A stretch of 64,000 nucleotides of DNA from DASUBV01 sp036510065 (GTDB lineage Bacteria > Actinomycetota > Actinomycetes > Streptosporangiales > Streptosporangiaceae). Positions 7,518 through 16,939 of the stretch are shown here, piece after piece (the stretch's first letter is position 1; the number at the start of each line of letters is the position of its first letter). The translations under genes and the position numbers were made by a program. The notes under the pieces were generated by a model that saw nothing but the letters and a program-made list of their open reading frames with translations, made no database searches and was not told where the DNA came from. The stretch lies in assembly GCA_036510065.1 (NCBI GenBank), contig DATCEO010000198.1, positions 21,932 through 85,931 of the forward strand. The letters run 5' to 3'.

Positions 7518-8402
7518 CTAGAGCGGCAGCAGGTCCGGGCGCTTGGCCGACATGTTGTCACCGCTGGAGGCGCCGCGCAGCCGGCGGCGCACCCACGGCG
7601 CGGCATGGACCCTGGCCCACTGGGCGTCCTGCCGCCGCGCTGCGAAAGCGGCCCGGTAGGCGGACGCCGGGCGGGGCCCGGCCGGCAGCGGCTCGCGCCA
7701 GTCCTCCTCGACGGGGACGCCGAGCACCTCGCAGACCCGCAGCGCCACCCGGCGGTGGCCTTCGGGGCCGAGATGCAGCCGGTCGTCAGCCCACATCCGC
7801 GGGTCGCTCAGCACCTTCATCGGCCACAGGTCCACCAGCAGGCAGTCGTGCCGCCGGGCGATCAGCCGCAGATGAGCGTTGAACACGGCGGCCCGGCCGC
7901 GGATGATCCGGATGAGCGGGAACGTGCCGGGATCGAACCCGGTGAACAGCAGCACCCGGCTGCCCGCCCCGGCCAGCCGCTCCACCGCGTCATTGAAGGG
8001 CTGGGCCAGGGCATCGGGATCGGTCCTGGGCCGCAGCAGGTCGTTGCCGCCGGCCGCGATGCTTACCAGGTCGGGCCGCATCCCGACGGCCGCGGGCACC
8101 TGCTCGTCGATCACCTGCTGCAGCAGCTTGCCGCGGACCGCGAGGTTCGCGTAGCGCAGGCCCGGCGAGAAAAGGGCCAGCCGCTCGGCCATCCGGTCCG
8201 CCCAGCCCCGGTCCGCCCAGCCCTGGTCCACGCTGCCCCGGCCCACGCTGCTGTCCGGACGGGGATCACCGACACCTTCGGTGAAGCTGTCGCCCAGGGC
8301 GACAAACGACTGGGCTCCCACGGACTGTGCCGCAAACGACTGGGCCGCAAACGACTGTGCCCCGAATGACTGTGCTCCGAATGACTGCACCCCGGCCAGC
8401 AC
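7518..8402 (-). CDS. SGNH/GDSL-family hydrolase with repeated N-terminus
   Basis: A 294-residue serine esterase/lipase-like protein. Block I is FVALGDSFTEGVGDPRPD (nucleophile Ser), block III is AAGGNDLLRP, and the Asp-His dyad is in WADDRLHLGPEGHRRVA near residue 225. This actinobacterial subfamily usually starts almost directly at the FVALGDSFTEG strand. Here 32 residues of FGAQS/FAAQS pentapeptide repeats precede it, and GWADR is also duplicated later. The first GTG (8402) overlaps its GGGAGG; a GTG about four codons downstream is the alternative start. No signal peptide is visible. Substrate unknown. Confidence 0.85.
   Translation of the reverse strand: MLAGVQSFGAQSFGAQSFAAQSFAAQSVGAQSFVALGDSFTEGVGDPRPDSSVGRGSVDQGWADRGWADRMAERLALFSPGLRYANLAVRGKLLQQVIDEQVPAAVGMRPDLVSIAAGGNDLLRPRTDPDALAQPFNDAVERLAGAGSRVLLFTGFDPGTFPLIRIIRGRAAVFNAHLRLIARRHDCLLVDLWPMKVLSDPRMWADDRLHLGPEGHRRVALRVCEVLGVPVEEDWREPLPAGPRPASAYRAAFAARRQDAQWARVHAAPWVRRRLRGASSGDNMSAKRPDLLPL
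8304..8393. repeat. Six 15-bp tandem repeats in the SGNH hydrolase gene
   Basis: Six consecutive 15-bp units (type AAACGACTGGGCCGC) at 8304-8318, 8319-8333, 8334-8348, 8349-8363, 8364-8378 and 8379-8393 encode the repeated pentapeptide at the N-terminus of the hydrolase. Confidence 0.9.
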
Positions 8403-8615
8403 CTCCCGCCGTGCCGTGGCCGCCCGCTCCTGCGACCACTAACCCCCTCAGAGCCTAGCGCGGGACTCTGCGGCGCCGCGATGCGCTATCACCCCGGCCG
8501 CGAGAAAAATGGCATACGCGCCAATCCGCCAATCAGAATGAAATCCGCCTGGCGCCGCGCACCGCGGTTATTCTCGGTACAGTCCTGACCGCCAGCGAGA
8601 GAGCCGCGAGCGCAG

Positions 8616-9716
8616 ATGACACCGGATGAGAACAATAACCAGATCGCCGTGGTGGCCGGCACTCGCCCGGAAATCGTGAAGCTCGCGCCGATCGTCCGCC
8701 TGCTCGGCAGTAACGCATTTCTTATCCATACCCGTCAGCACGAGGACGAGGAATTATCGGGCGTATTCCTGGCCGCCGCGGGGATATCGCACGCCCGGGC
8801 ATTATCGGGAATCTGCCGCCAGCCCCGGCATGTGCAGATGAGCCGGATGATCGAGCAACTGGGCGAATTGCTCGGCCAGCTACGGCCCGCGGCCGTCATC
8901 GTGCAGGGCGATACCAATACGGCCTCGGCCGGGGCGCAGGCCGCCAGTTACGCCGGCGTCCCGGTCATTCACGTCGAGGCCGGCCTGCGGTCCTTTGACC
9001 GCGCCATGCCCGAGGAGATCAACCGGTGCGTCACCGGGGTGCTCGCCGACCTGCACTGCGCCCCCACGCCGCAGGCGGCGGCCAACCTGCGGGCCGAGGG
9101 GGTGCCCGCGGCCCGCATCGCGGTGACCGGCAACACGATCGTCGAGGCCACCATGCAGATGCGGCCCGCGCCGCAGGAGGCCCGGCAGATTGCCGCGAGC
9201 CTGGGCGCCGAACCCGACGGCTATGTCCTGGCCACCATCCACCGGCCCGAGAACACCGACGACCCGTCCCGCCTGGAGGTCATCCTCAGCGAGCTGGCCA
9301 AGATCGGCCTGCCGGTGCTGCTGCCGCTGCATCCGCGCACCCGGGCCGCCGCGCGGCGGCACGGGCTCGCCGCCGCGCTGGACCGGCTGCAGGTCATCCC
9401 GCCGGCGGACCACCGCACGTTCCTCGGGCTGGCCAGCCTGGCCCGGCTCCTCGTCTCCGACTCCGGCGGGGTCCAGGAAGAGTGCACGGTACTCAAGCGA
9501 CCGCTCATCGTCGTCCGGAACTCGACCGAGCGGCCGGAGTCCATCGCCGCCGGGTTCGCCCACCTGGTAACGCCGGGCCCGGCCATCGGGGACCTCGGCC
9601 GGATGCTGATCGCCGACCGAGGCCTCGGGGCGCGGCTGGCGGCCATCCCGTGCCCGTTCGGGGACGGCCGGGCGAGCGAGCGCATCGCCGGGCTCGCCCG
9701 GCAATTCCTCGCCTGA
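8616..9716 (+). CDS. wecB: UDP-N-acetylglucosamine 2-epimerase (non-hydrolysing)
   Basis: A 366-residue GT-B-fold epimerase that interconverts UDP-GlcNAc and UDP-ManNAc for cell-surface polysaccharides. It shows AVVAGTRPEIVKLAPIV at the N-terminus, QGDTNTASAGAQAA, HVEAGLRSFDRAMPEEINR (catalytic Asp/Glu region), TGNTIVEAT, HRPENTDD, and DSGGVQEECTVLKRP in the C-terminal domain. No other surface-sugar gene is adjacent. The first 90 or so codons and the 200 bp upstream are clearly richer in A and T, with codons such as AAT, ATT and TTA that are rare in neighbours. This suggests acquisition or a mosaic origin. A TACAGT -10-like hexamer lies at 8578-8583. Confidence 0.92.
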   Translation: MTPDENNNQIAVVAGTRPEIVKLAPIVRLLGSNAFLIHTRQHEDEELSGVFLAAAGISHARALSGICRQPRHVQMSRMIEQLGELLGQLRPAAVIVQGDTNTASAGAQAASYAGVPVIHVEAGLRSFDRAMPEEINRCVTGVLADLHCAPTPQAAANLRAEGVPAARIAVTGNTIVEATMQMRPAPQEARQIAASLGAEPDGYVLATIHRPENTDDPSRLEVILSELAKIGLPVLLPLHPRTRAAARRHGLAAALDRLQVIPPADHRTFLGLASLARLLVSDSGGVQEECTVLKRPLIVVRNSTERPESIAAGFAHLVTPGPAIGDLGRMLIADRGLGARLAAIPCPFGDGRASERIAGLARQFLA

Positions 9717-9740
9717 CCGTGCCGCTAGCCTGACTGGGCC

Positions 9741-9801
9741 GTCTACCTGCCCGTGCCGTCTACCTGCCCGTGCCGCTCCTGGCCGTGCCGCTCCTGGCCG
9801 G
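9741..9801. repeat. Tandem repeats at the 3' end of the receiver gene
   Basis: Two 17-bp units (type GCCGTCTACCTGCCCGT) are followed by two 15-bp units (type GCCGCTCCTGGCCGT). They encode the GQERH-GQERH-GQVDGT tail and include the stop codon. Confidence 0.75.
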
Positions 9802-10405
9802 GCCTCAGGCGCGAGCTGTGGAGGACCGCTACCGGGCGCAACTCGTCGGCCAGGCCGGCGCGGCGAGCCTGCGGCCGGACTGCTCGCCCGAGCCGCTGGT
9901 CCAGGACCCGCAGGCTGGCCGCCACCTCCTCGAGGTACCCCGCCAGGTCCTGCGGTGCGGAGTCCTTCAGCAGGTAGCCGTAGGCGCCGGCCGCGAGCGC
10001 CGACTGGGCTAGTAGTGGCTCATCGCGGCTGGTCAGGATCGCGACCCGGGTCGCCGGGCTGACCTGCCGGACCCACTGGCACAGGCCGATGCCGCTCTCC
10101 CCGGCGATGTCGGAGTCGCAGATCAGCAGGCCGGGCCCGAGCCGCCGGACCAGCTGCTTCCCGGCACCGACACTGCGCGCCGCCGCGACGACGCGGCAAC
10201 CGGGCGCGGCCGCCAGCAGCGCCCGGATTGCGGAGTGGATCAGCTCTGCCTCGTCGACCACCACGGCGTCGACTACTACAGGGCTGACCATCACGGGGTC
10301 GACCAGCACTGCGGGCCGGACCAGCCCGAGCGCGGGCAGCTGAGCAGTACTGGCCGTCCGGCGCGGGAGCGTTCCGACCCGGCCGTCCCCCGGCGTCTGT
10401 GCCAC
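9743..10405 (-). CDS. Receiver-domain protein without output domain, repeat-expanded
   Basis: A 220-residue protein whose centre is a NarL/FixJ-type receiver: VVVDEAELIHSAI (beta-1 acidic pocket), LLICDSDIAGESGIGLC (first Asp aligns with the phosphoacceptor), ILTSRDEP (Thr/Ser switch) and GYLLKDSAP (conserved Lys). The LuxR-type HTH normally following is absent; the tail instead ends in GQERH repeats. Upstream of beta-1 the pentapeptides AVLVD-PVMVS-PVVVD-AVVVD form a 4-fold repeat of the strand itself. The GTG at 10405 is the furthest plausible start; the real one could be internal. No kinase gene is nearby. It may be a single-domain response regulator or a truncated gene. Confidence 0.7.
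   Translation of the reverse strand: MAQTPGDGRVGTLPRRTASTAQLPALGLVRPAVLVDPVMVSPVVVDAVVVDEAELIHSAIRALLAAAPGCRVVAAARSVGAGKQLVRRLGPGLLICDSDIAGESGIGLCQWVRQVSPATRVAILTSRDEPLLAQSALAAGAYGYLLKDSAPQDLAGYLEEVAASLRVLDQRLGRAVRPQARRAGLADELRPVAVLHSSRLRPGQERHGQERHGQVDGTGR
10253..10312. repeat. Four 15-bp tandem repeats encoding the receiver beta-1 strand
   Basis: Diverged 15-bp units at 10253-10267, 10268-10282, 10283-10297 and 10298-10312 (types GTCGACCACCACGGC and GTCGACTACTACAGG) repeat the VVVDA pentapeptide of beta-1. Confidence 0.85.
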
Positions 10406-10511
10406 CGCTGCCCCCCGTCGCTGCCGTCGCTGCCGTCAAGGTACCGAAGCAGCGTTCATGCAGCGTGATCTGACACCTCGCCCCGCCCGGCGATTTTCCC
10501 GGCGGCCTCGC

Positions 10512-10517
10512 TAGGGT
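10512..10517 (+). promoter_or_regulatory. -10 element for leaderless HAD gene
   Basis: TAGGGT is followed by seven bases and then ATG 10525. No Shine-Dalgarno lies between them, which fits transcription starting at the start codon. Confidence 0.45.
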
Positions 10518-10524
10518 TACTGGA

Positions 10525-11235
10525 ATGAGCGGCATGGCTAGCTACACCCAGCCACCCCCGCCAGCGTTCCTGTTCGACCTGGACGGGACGCTGATCGATA
10601 GCGTGTACCAGCACGTGATCGCCTGGCGGGAGGCACTGACCCGGGCCGGCATCGACCTGTCGGTCTGGCGCATTCACCGCCGGATCGGGATGAGCGGCGG
10701 CCTGTTCGTGTCCGCGCTGATGCGCGAGACGGGCATCAGCCTGTCGGAGTCGGACATCGAGTCACTGCAGCAGGTCCACGCCAGCGAGTACCTGAAGCTG
10801 GCGGACTCGGTCCGCCCGCTGCCGGGCGCGGCCGAGCTGCTCGCCGCGCTGACCGACCGCGGCGTGCGCTGGGCCATCGCCACCAGCGGCCGGCGCCGCA
10901 CCGCGCAGCCCGCGCTGGCCCTGCTGGACCTGCCCGCCGATACCCCCATGATCACCCGGGACGTCGTGGCCCACGCCAAGCCCGACCCGGATCTGTTCCT
11001 GGCCGCGGCGGCGCTGCTGGACTGCGACCCGCGGTACTCCTACGTCGTGGGCGACAGCGTCTGGGACCTGCTCGCCGCCCGGCGGGCGCAGGCCATCGGC
11101 GTCGGCCTGATGTCCGGCGGCTACGGCCGCGAGGAGCTGGAACGGGCGGGGGCCTACCGGGTGTACGCCGACCCCGCCGACATGCTGGCCCGGGCCGACG
11201 AGCTCGGCGTGCGCGGCCTGCCCATCCAGGCTTGA
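10525..11235 (+). CDS. HAD-superfamily phosphatase (phosphoglycolate/beta-phosphoglucomutase type)
   Basis: A 236-residue HAD hydrolase with all four motifs: FLFDLDGTLIDS (nucleophile and acid Asp), IATSGRRR (motif II Ser), the motif III Lys in VVAHAKPDPDLF, and VVGDSVWDLLAA (Mg-binding Asp pair). The helical cap between motif I and II is the C1 type. It dephosphorylates a small metabolite; the substrate cannot be told. It is divergent from the receiver gene and upstream of kdp. Confidence 0.88.
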   Translation: MSGMASYTQPPPPAFLFDLDGTLIDSVYQHVIAWREALTRAGIDLSVWRIHRRIGMSGGLFVSALMRETGISLSESDIESLQQVHASEYLKLADSVRPLPGAAELLAALTDRGVRWAIATSGRRRTAQPALALLDLPADTPMITRDVVAHAKPDPDLFLAAAALLDCDPRYSYVVGDSVWDLLAARRAQAIGVGLMSGGYGREELERAGAYRVYADPADMLARADELGVRGLPIQA

Positions 11236-11412
11236 GCGCCCCGTACACCGCACCAGACCCTCCCCCACCCCGCGCCTGACCCTCCCCACCCTTCCCGGCG
11301 ACTCGCCGCCGCGACCGGTTCCCGCCGCCGCGCATGGGCTGTGTTAGGACTGCCGCCGGCCCCGCATGGATCACGCAAGGGACGCCGTCGGCACTGGTCA
11401 GCCCCGGTTCTA

Positions 11413-11442
11413 CTAGGCGTGCACTTGCCATCGCCTAGGAGG
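11413..11442 (+). promoter_or_regulatory. Hairpin sequestering the first kdp ribosome-binding site
   Basis: CTAGGCG (11413-11419) can pair with CGCCTAG (11432-11438) across a 12-base loop. The right arm runs into AGGAGG (11437-11442), the Shine-Dalgarno of the first kdp ORF. Folding would hide part of the site, so this may be a translational control element or a DNA operator. Confidence 0.45.
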
Positions 11443-11447
11443 GCTCC

Positions 11448-11537
11448 ATGCTCGACCTGCTCTACATCGGCCTGACGATCCTCGTCTTCGCCGCGCTCTT
11501 CCTTCTGGTGAAGGGGGTCGAGCGCTTTGAGCGCTGA
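11448..11537 (+). CDS. 29-residue membrane peptide upstream of kdpF
   Basis: MLDLLYIGLTILVFAALFLL then VKGVERFER: one hydrophobic helix with a short charged C-terminus. ATG 11448 follows AGGAGG-GCTCC. It overlaps kdpF by 11 bp. Similar tiny ORFs precede kdpF in other actinobacteria. It is probably an integral membrane peptide of the Kdp locus, either an accessory subunit or a translational coupler. Its function is not established. Confidence 0.75.
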   Translation: MLDLLYIGLTILVFAALFLLVKGVERFER

Positions 11538-11616
11538 GAACCTGATCGGCCTGATCGCCGGCATCCTGCTGACCATTTACCTGTTTGTGGCACTCGTGCT
11601 GCCTGAGAGGTTCTGA
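11527..11616 (+). CDS. kdpF: KdpF, small subunit of the potassium-transporting ATPase
   Basis: A 29-residue peptide, SAENLIGLIAGILLTIYLFV followed by ALVLPERF. The single helix and the terminal PERF are hallmarks of KdpF, which stabilises the KdpABC complex in the membrane. It begins with TTG at 11527, preceded by GAAGGGGG, inside the end of the previous ORF. Its TGA overlaps the kdpA ATG (TGATG), so translation is coupled. Confidence 0.87.
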   Translation: MSAENLIGLIAGILLTIYLFVALVLPERF

Positions 11617-13277
11617 TGAGTACCGCACTCGCGGGCTGGCTCCAGCTCGGCCTGCTCGTCGCGGCCCTGGCCGCGTGCTACATCCCGCTGGGCAACTACA
11701 TAGCGCGGATCTTCACCTCCGACAAGGACTGGCGGGTGGAGAAGGGGCTTTACAAGATCATCGGTGTCGACCCGCGGGCCGACCAGAAGTGGTCGAACTA
11801 CCTGCGCAGCATGATCGCGTTCTCGATGGTCAGCGTGCTGTTCCTGTACGGCATCGAGCGGCTGCAGCACTACCTGCTGCTGTCCCTGGGGATGGCGAAC
11901 GTACCGCCCGCGGTGGCCTTCAACACCGCCGCGTCCTTCGTGACCAACACGAACTGGCAGAACTACTCGGGCGAGTCGACCATGGGCTACCTGACTCAGA
12001 TGGGCGGCCTGGCGGTCCAGAACTTCCTGTCCGCGGCGGTCGGCCTGGTCATCGCCATCGCGCTGATCCGCGGCTTCATCCGGTCCAAGACCGACAAGCT
12101 GGGCAACTTCTGGGTCGACGTCACCCGGGCCGTGGTCCGGCTGCTGCTGCCGCTGTCCATCCTCGGCGGCATCATCCTGATGGCGTCCGGCGTGATCGAC
12201 AACTTCGCCGCCTACCACACGGTGACCACGCTGTCGGGCGCGCACCAGACCATCGTCGGCGGCCCGGTGGCCTCGCAGGAAATCATCAAGAACATGGGCA
12301 ACAACGGCGGCGGCTTCTTCAACGCCAACTCCGCCCATCCGTTCGAGAGCCCGAACCCGTTCACCAACTGGTTCGAGATCTTCACCCTGCTGCTCATCCC
12401 GTTCGCCACGCCCCGCGCCTTCGGCAAGATGGTCAAGGACAACCGGCAGGGCTACGCGCTGCTGGCCGTCATGGTGATCATCTGGCTGGCCGCGGCTACC
12501 GGCATCACCCTGTTCGAGGCGCAGGGCGCCGGGCTGGCCCCGCAGCTGGCGCACGGCGCCATGGAAGGCAAGAACGTCGCCTTCGGCACCCCCGGGTCCT
12601 CGCTATTCGCCGCCTCGACGACGGTGACCTCCACCGGCGCGGTGAACTCGTTCCACGACTCGTTCACGCCGTTCGGCGGCGGGATAGCCCTCTTCGACAT
12701 GGCGCTCGGCGAGATCGCGCCCGGCGGCATCGGGGCCGGGATGTACGGCATCCTCGTGCTGGCCATCGTCACCGTCTTCGTCGCCGGCCTGATGGTCGGG
12801 CGCACGCCCGAGTACCTGGGCAAGAAGATCCGCCCGACCGAGATGAAGTACGCGGCGCTGTACTTCCTGACCCTCCCGGTGCTGATCCTGACTGCGTCCG
12901 GACTGTCGATCGCGATGAAGACGCCGCAGGCGTCCATCCTCAACCCGGGCCCGCACGGCCTAACCGAGATCATGTACGCCTTCACCTCCATGGCCAACAA
13001 CAACGGCTCGGCCTTCGCCGGCCTGACGACGAATACCGACTGGTACAACACGGTCGGCGGCATCGTGATGCTGATCGGCCGGTTCGCGCCCGAGATCTTC
13101 GCGCTGGGCCTGGCCGGATCGCTGGCCCGACAGCAACCGGTGCCGGCCAGCGCCGGCACGATCCAGACCCACAAGCCGCTCTTCGTGGGGATGCTCGTCG
13201 GCGTCATCCTCGTCCTCGTCGGCCTGACCTACTTCCCGGCGCTCGCTCTGGGCCCGTTCGCAGAAGGACTGCACTGA
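11616..13277 (+). CDS. kdpA: Potassium-transporting ATPase subunit KdpA
   Basis: A 553-residue channel-like subunit of the SKT superfamily that selects and translocates K+. It has the four pore-loop regions, including TAASFVTNTNWQNYSGE, MGNNGGGFFNANSAHPFE, GTPGSSLFAASTTVTSTGAV and AFTSMANNNGSAFAG. About ten membrane helices are visible. Its length matches the family. It starts by TGATG overlap with kdpF and is followed by kdpB one base after its stop. High-affinity uptake of K+ at low external concentration is the expected role. Confidence 0.97.
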   Translation: MSTALAGWLQLGLLVAALAACYIPLGNYIARIFTSDKDWRVEKGLYKIIGVDPRADQKWSNYLRSMIAFSMVSVLFLYGIERLQHYLLLSLGMANVPPAVAFNTAASFVTNTNWQNYSGESTMGYLTQMGGLAVQNFLSAAVGLVIAIALIRGFIRSKTDKLGNFWVDVTRAVVRLLLPLSILGGIILMASGVIDNFAAYHTVTTLSGAHQTIVGGPVASQEIIKNMGNNGGGFFNANSAHPFESPNPFTNWFEIFTLLLIPFATPRAFGKMVKDNRQGYALLAVMVIIWLAAATGITLFEAQGAGLAPQLAHGAMEGKNVAFGTPGSSLFAASTTVTSTGAVNSFHDSFTPFGGGIALFDMALGEIAPGGIGAGMYGILVLAIVTVFVAGLMVGRTPEYLGKKIRPTEMKYAALYFLTLPVLILTASGLSIAMKTPQASILNPGPHGLTEIMYAFTSMANNNGSAFAGLTTNTDWYNTVGGIVMLIGRFAPEIFALGLAGSLARQQPVPASAGTIQTHKPLFVGMLVGVILVLVGLTYFPALALGPFAEGLH

Positions 13278-13278
13278 G

Positions 13279-15419
<2,141 letters not shown>

Positions 15420-15423
<4 letters not shown>

Positions 15424-16061
15424 CCATCATGAACCGTCTACCGAGCACCGTCCGGCAGCTCATCGCCGCATTCCGCGGCCTGCTCCTGTTCACCGTGATC
15501 TGCGGGATCATCTACCCGGTGGTGATGTTCGGCATCGCCCAGGGCGCCTTCCATCACCAGGCCAACGGGTCGCTGGTCAGCTATCACGGCAAGGTCGTCG
15601 GCTCGAGCCTGCTCTGCCAGGAGTTCACCGACGGCAAGGGCAACCCGCTGCCGCAGTACTTCCAGCCCCGGCCGTCGGCCGCGGTCAACTCGGCCGTCAA
15701 GACCGACTACGGCTGCGACCCCGGCTTTTCCGCCGCGTCCAACCTGGGCCCGGACAACCCCGTCCTGGTGCAGGACATCAAGACGCGGCAGCAGCAGATC
15801 GCGGCGTTCGACCACGTGAAGATCTCCGCGATCCCGCCGGATGCGGTCACGACGTCGGCGTCCGGGCTGGACCCCTACATCTCCCCGCAGAACGCGGCCA
15901 TCCAGGTGGACCGGGTGGCGGCCGCCCGCCATGTCAGCCCGGCCGCCGTGCGGGCCCTCGTCCGGCGCAACACCCAGAGCCGCATCCTGGGCGTCCTCGG
16001 GGAGCCACGGGTCAACGTGCTCGACCTGAACATCGCGCTCAATGAGAAGTACCCGGCCTGA
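15420..16061 (+). CDS. kdpC: Potassium-transporting ATPase subunit KdpC
   Basis: A 213-residue single-span subunit that assembles with KdpA and KdpB. It has an N-terminal membrane helix (LLLFTVICGIIYPVVMFGIA) and conserved extracellular motifs YFQPRPSA, SNLGPDNPVL, PPDAVTTSASGLDPYISP.NA and LGEPRVNVLDLNIAL. The GTG at 15420 overlaps the kdpB stop; ATG 15429 is an equally possible start. Confidence 0.96.
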
Positions 16062-16086
16062 CCACGGGCCGGCAGGAGGGGCAGCG

Positions 16087-16842
16087 ATGAGCGAGCGCGG
16101 GCGGGCGGCCAGTCCGCCCGCGCTCGCGCCCGCGGCGACGCCGGTGCGCCGGACCCGGGTGCTCATCGTGGAGGACGAGCCCGCCCTCCTGCGCGCCCTG
16201 CGCATCGACCTGCGCGCCCGCGGCTATGAGGTGCTGACCGCCGCCAGCGGCCGGGACGCCCTGGACCAGGCCGCCCGGCGGCCGCCCGACGCGGTGCTGC
16301 TGGACCTCGGACTCCCCGACAGCGACGGGACCGACATCATCACGGCGCTGCGCGGGTGGTCCGCGGCCCCGGTCATCGTGCTGTCGGGCCGGGCCAGTGC
16401 CCAGGACAAGATCAGCGCCCTCGACGCCGGCGCCGATGACTACGTCACCAAGCCGTTCTCGATGGAGGAACTGCTAGCGCGGCTGCGGGCCGCCCTGCGC
16501 CGCGAGGATCCGGCCCGCCCCGGCGCCAAAGTCATCATCGGTAGCTGCGTCATCGACCTGACCGCTTACACGGTGAGCCGCCAGACGAGTGATAACGGCA
16601 GCTCGGAGGCGATCCACCTCACGCCGACCGAGTGGCGCCTGCTGGAGATCTTGCTGCGCTCGCCGGGCCAGCTCATCGGCACGAGCCGGCTGCTGGCCGA
16701 GATATGGGGCGCCGGGTATGAGCACAATGCCCATTACCTGCGCTTTCACATGGCCCGGCTGCGCCGCAAGCTCGAGGACGATCCCCCGCGACCGCGGCAC
16801 CTGCTCACCGAGCCGGGAATGGGCTACCGGTACCGGCCCTAA
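16087..16842 (+). CDS. kdpE: KdpE-like OmpR-family response regulator (first copy)
   Basis: A 251-residue regulator with a Pro/Ala-rich N-terminal extension of about 20 residues, a receiver (LIVEDEPALLRAL, phosphoacceptor D73 in LLDLGLPDSDG, LSGRAS, DYVTKPFSMEELLARLRAAL) and an OmpR/PhoB winged helix (HLTPTEWRLLEILLRSPGQL, GMGYRYRP). The AGGAGG upstream of ATG 16087 fixes the start. It lies 25 bp after kdpC and 97 bp before kdpD. A second KdpE-like gene follows kdpD, so this locus has two regulators for one sensor. Confidence 0.92.
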   Translation: MSERGRAASPPALAPAATPVRRTRVLIVEDEPALLRALRIDLRARGYEVLTAASGRDALDQAARRPPDAVLLDLGLPDSDGTDIITALRGWSAAPVIVLSGRASAQDKISALDAGADDYVTKPFSMEELLARLRAALRREDPARPGAKVIIGSCVIDLTAYTVSRQTSDNGSSEAIHLTPTEWRLLEILLRSPGQLIGTSRLLAEIWGAGYEHNAHYLRFHMARLRRKLEDDPPRPRHLLTEPGMGYRYRP

Positions 16843-16939
16843 CGAGGTGTCATATTTTCTCTCTAGAGCGGGCATCGCTGGTAGGACAGACGGCGACCCA
16901 TCCAGCGGCCATGCCGGCCGCGCGCCGACAGGGGCATCA

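Noticed and set aside
7920..7950. tRNA-like T arm (CCGGGATCGAACCCGG)
   Set aside because: It lies inside the SGNH hydrolase gene, where it encodes the conserved FTGFDPG. No acceptor, D or anticodon arms surround it.
11236..11447. c-di-AMP riboswitch before kdp
   Set aside because: I could not find the conserved core; only a short hairpin by the ribosome-binding site is visible. A covariance-model search would be decisive.
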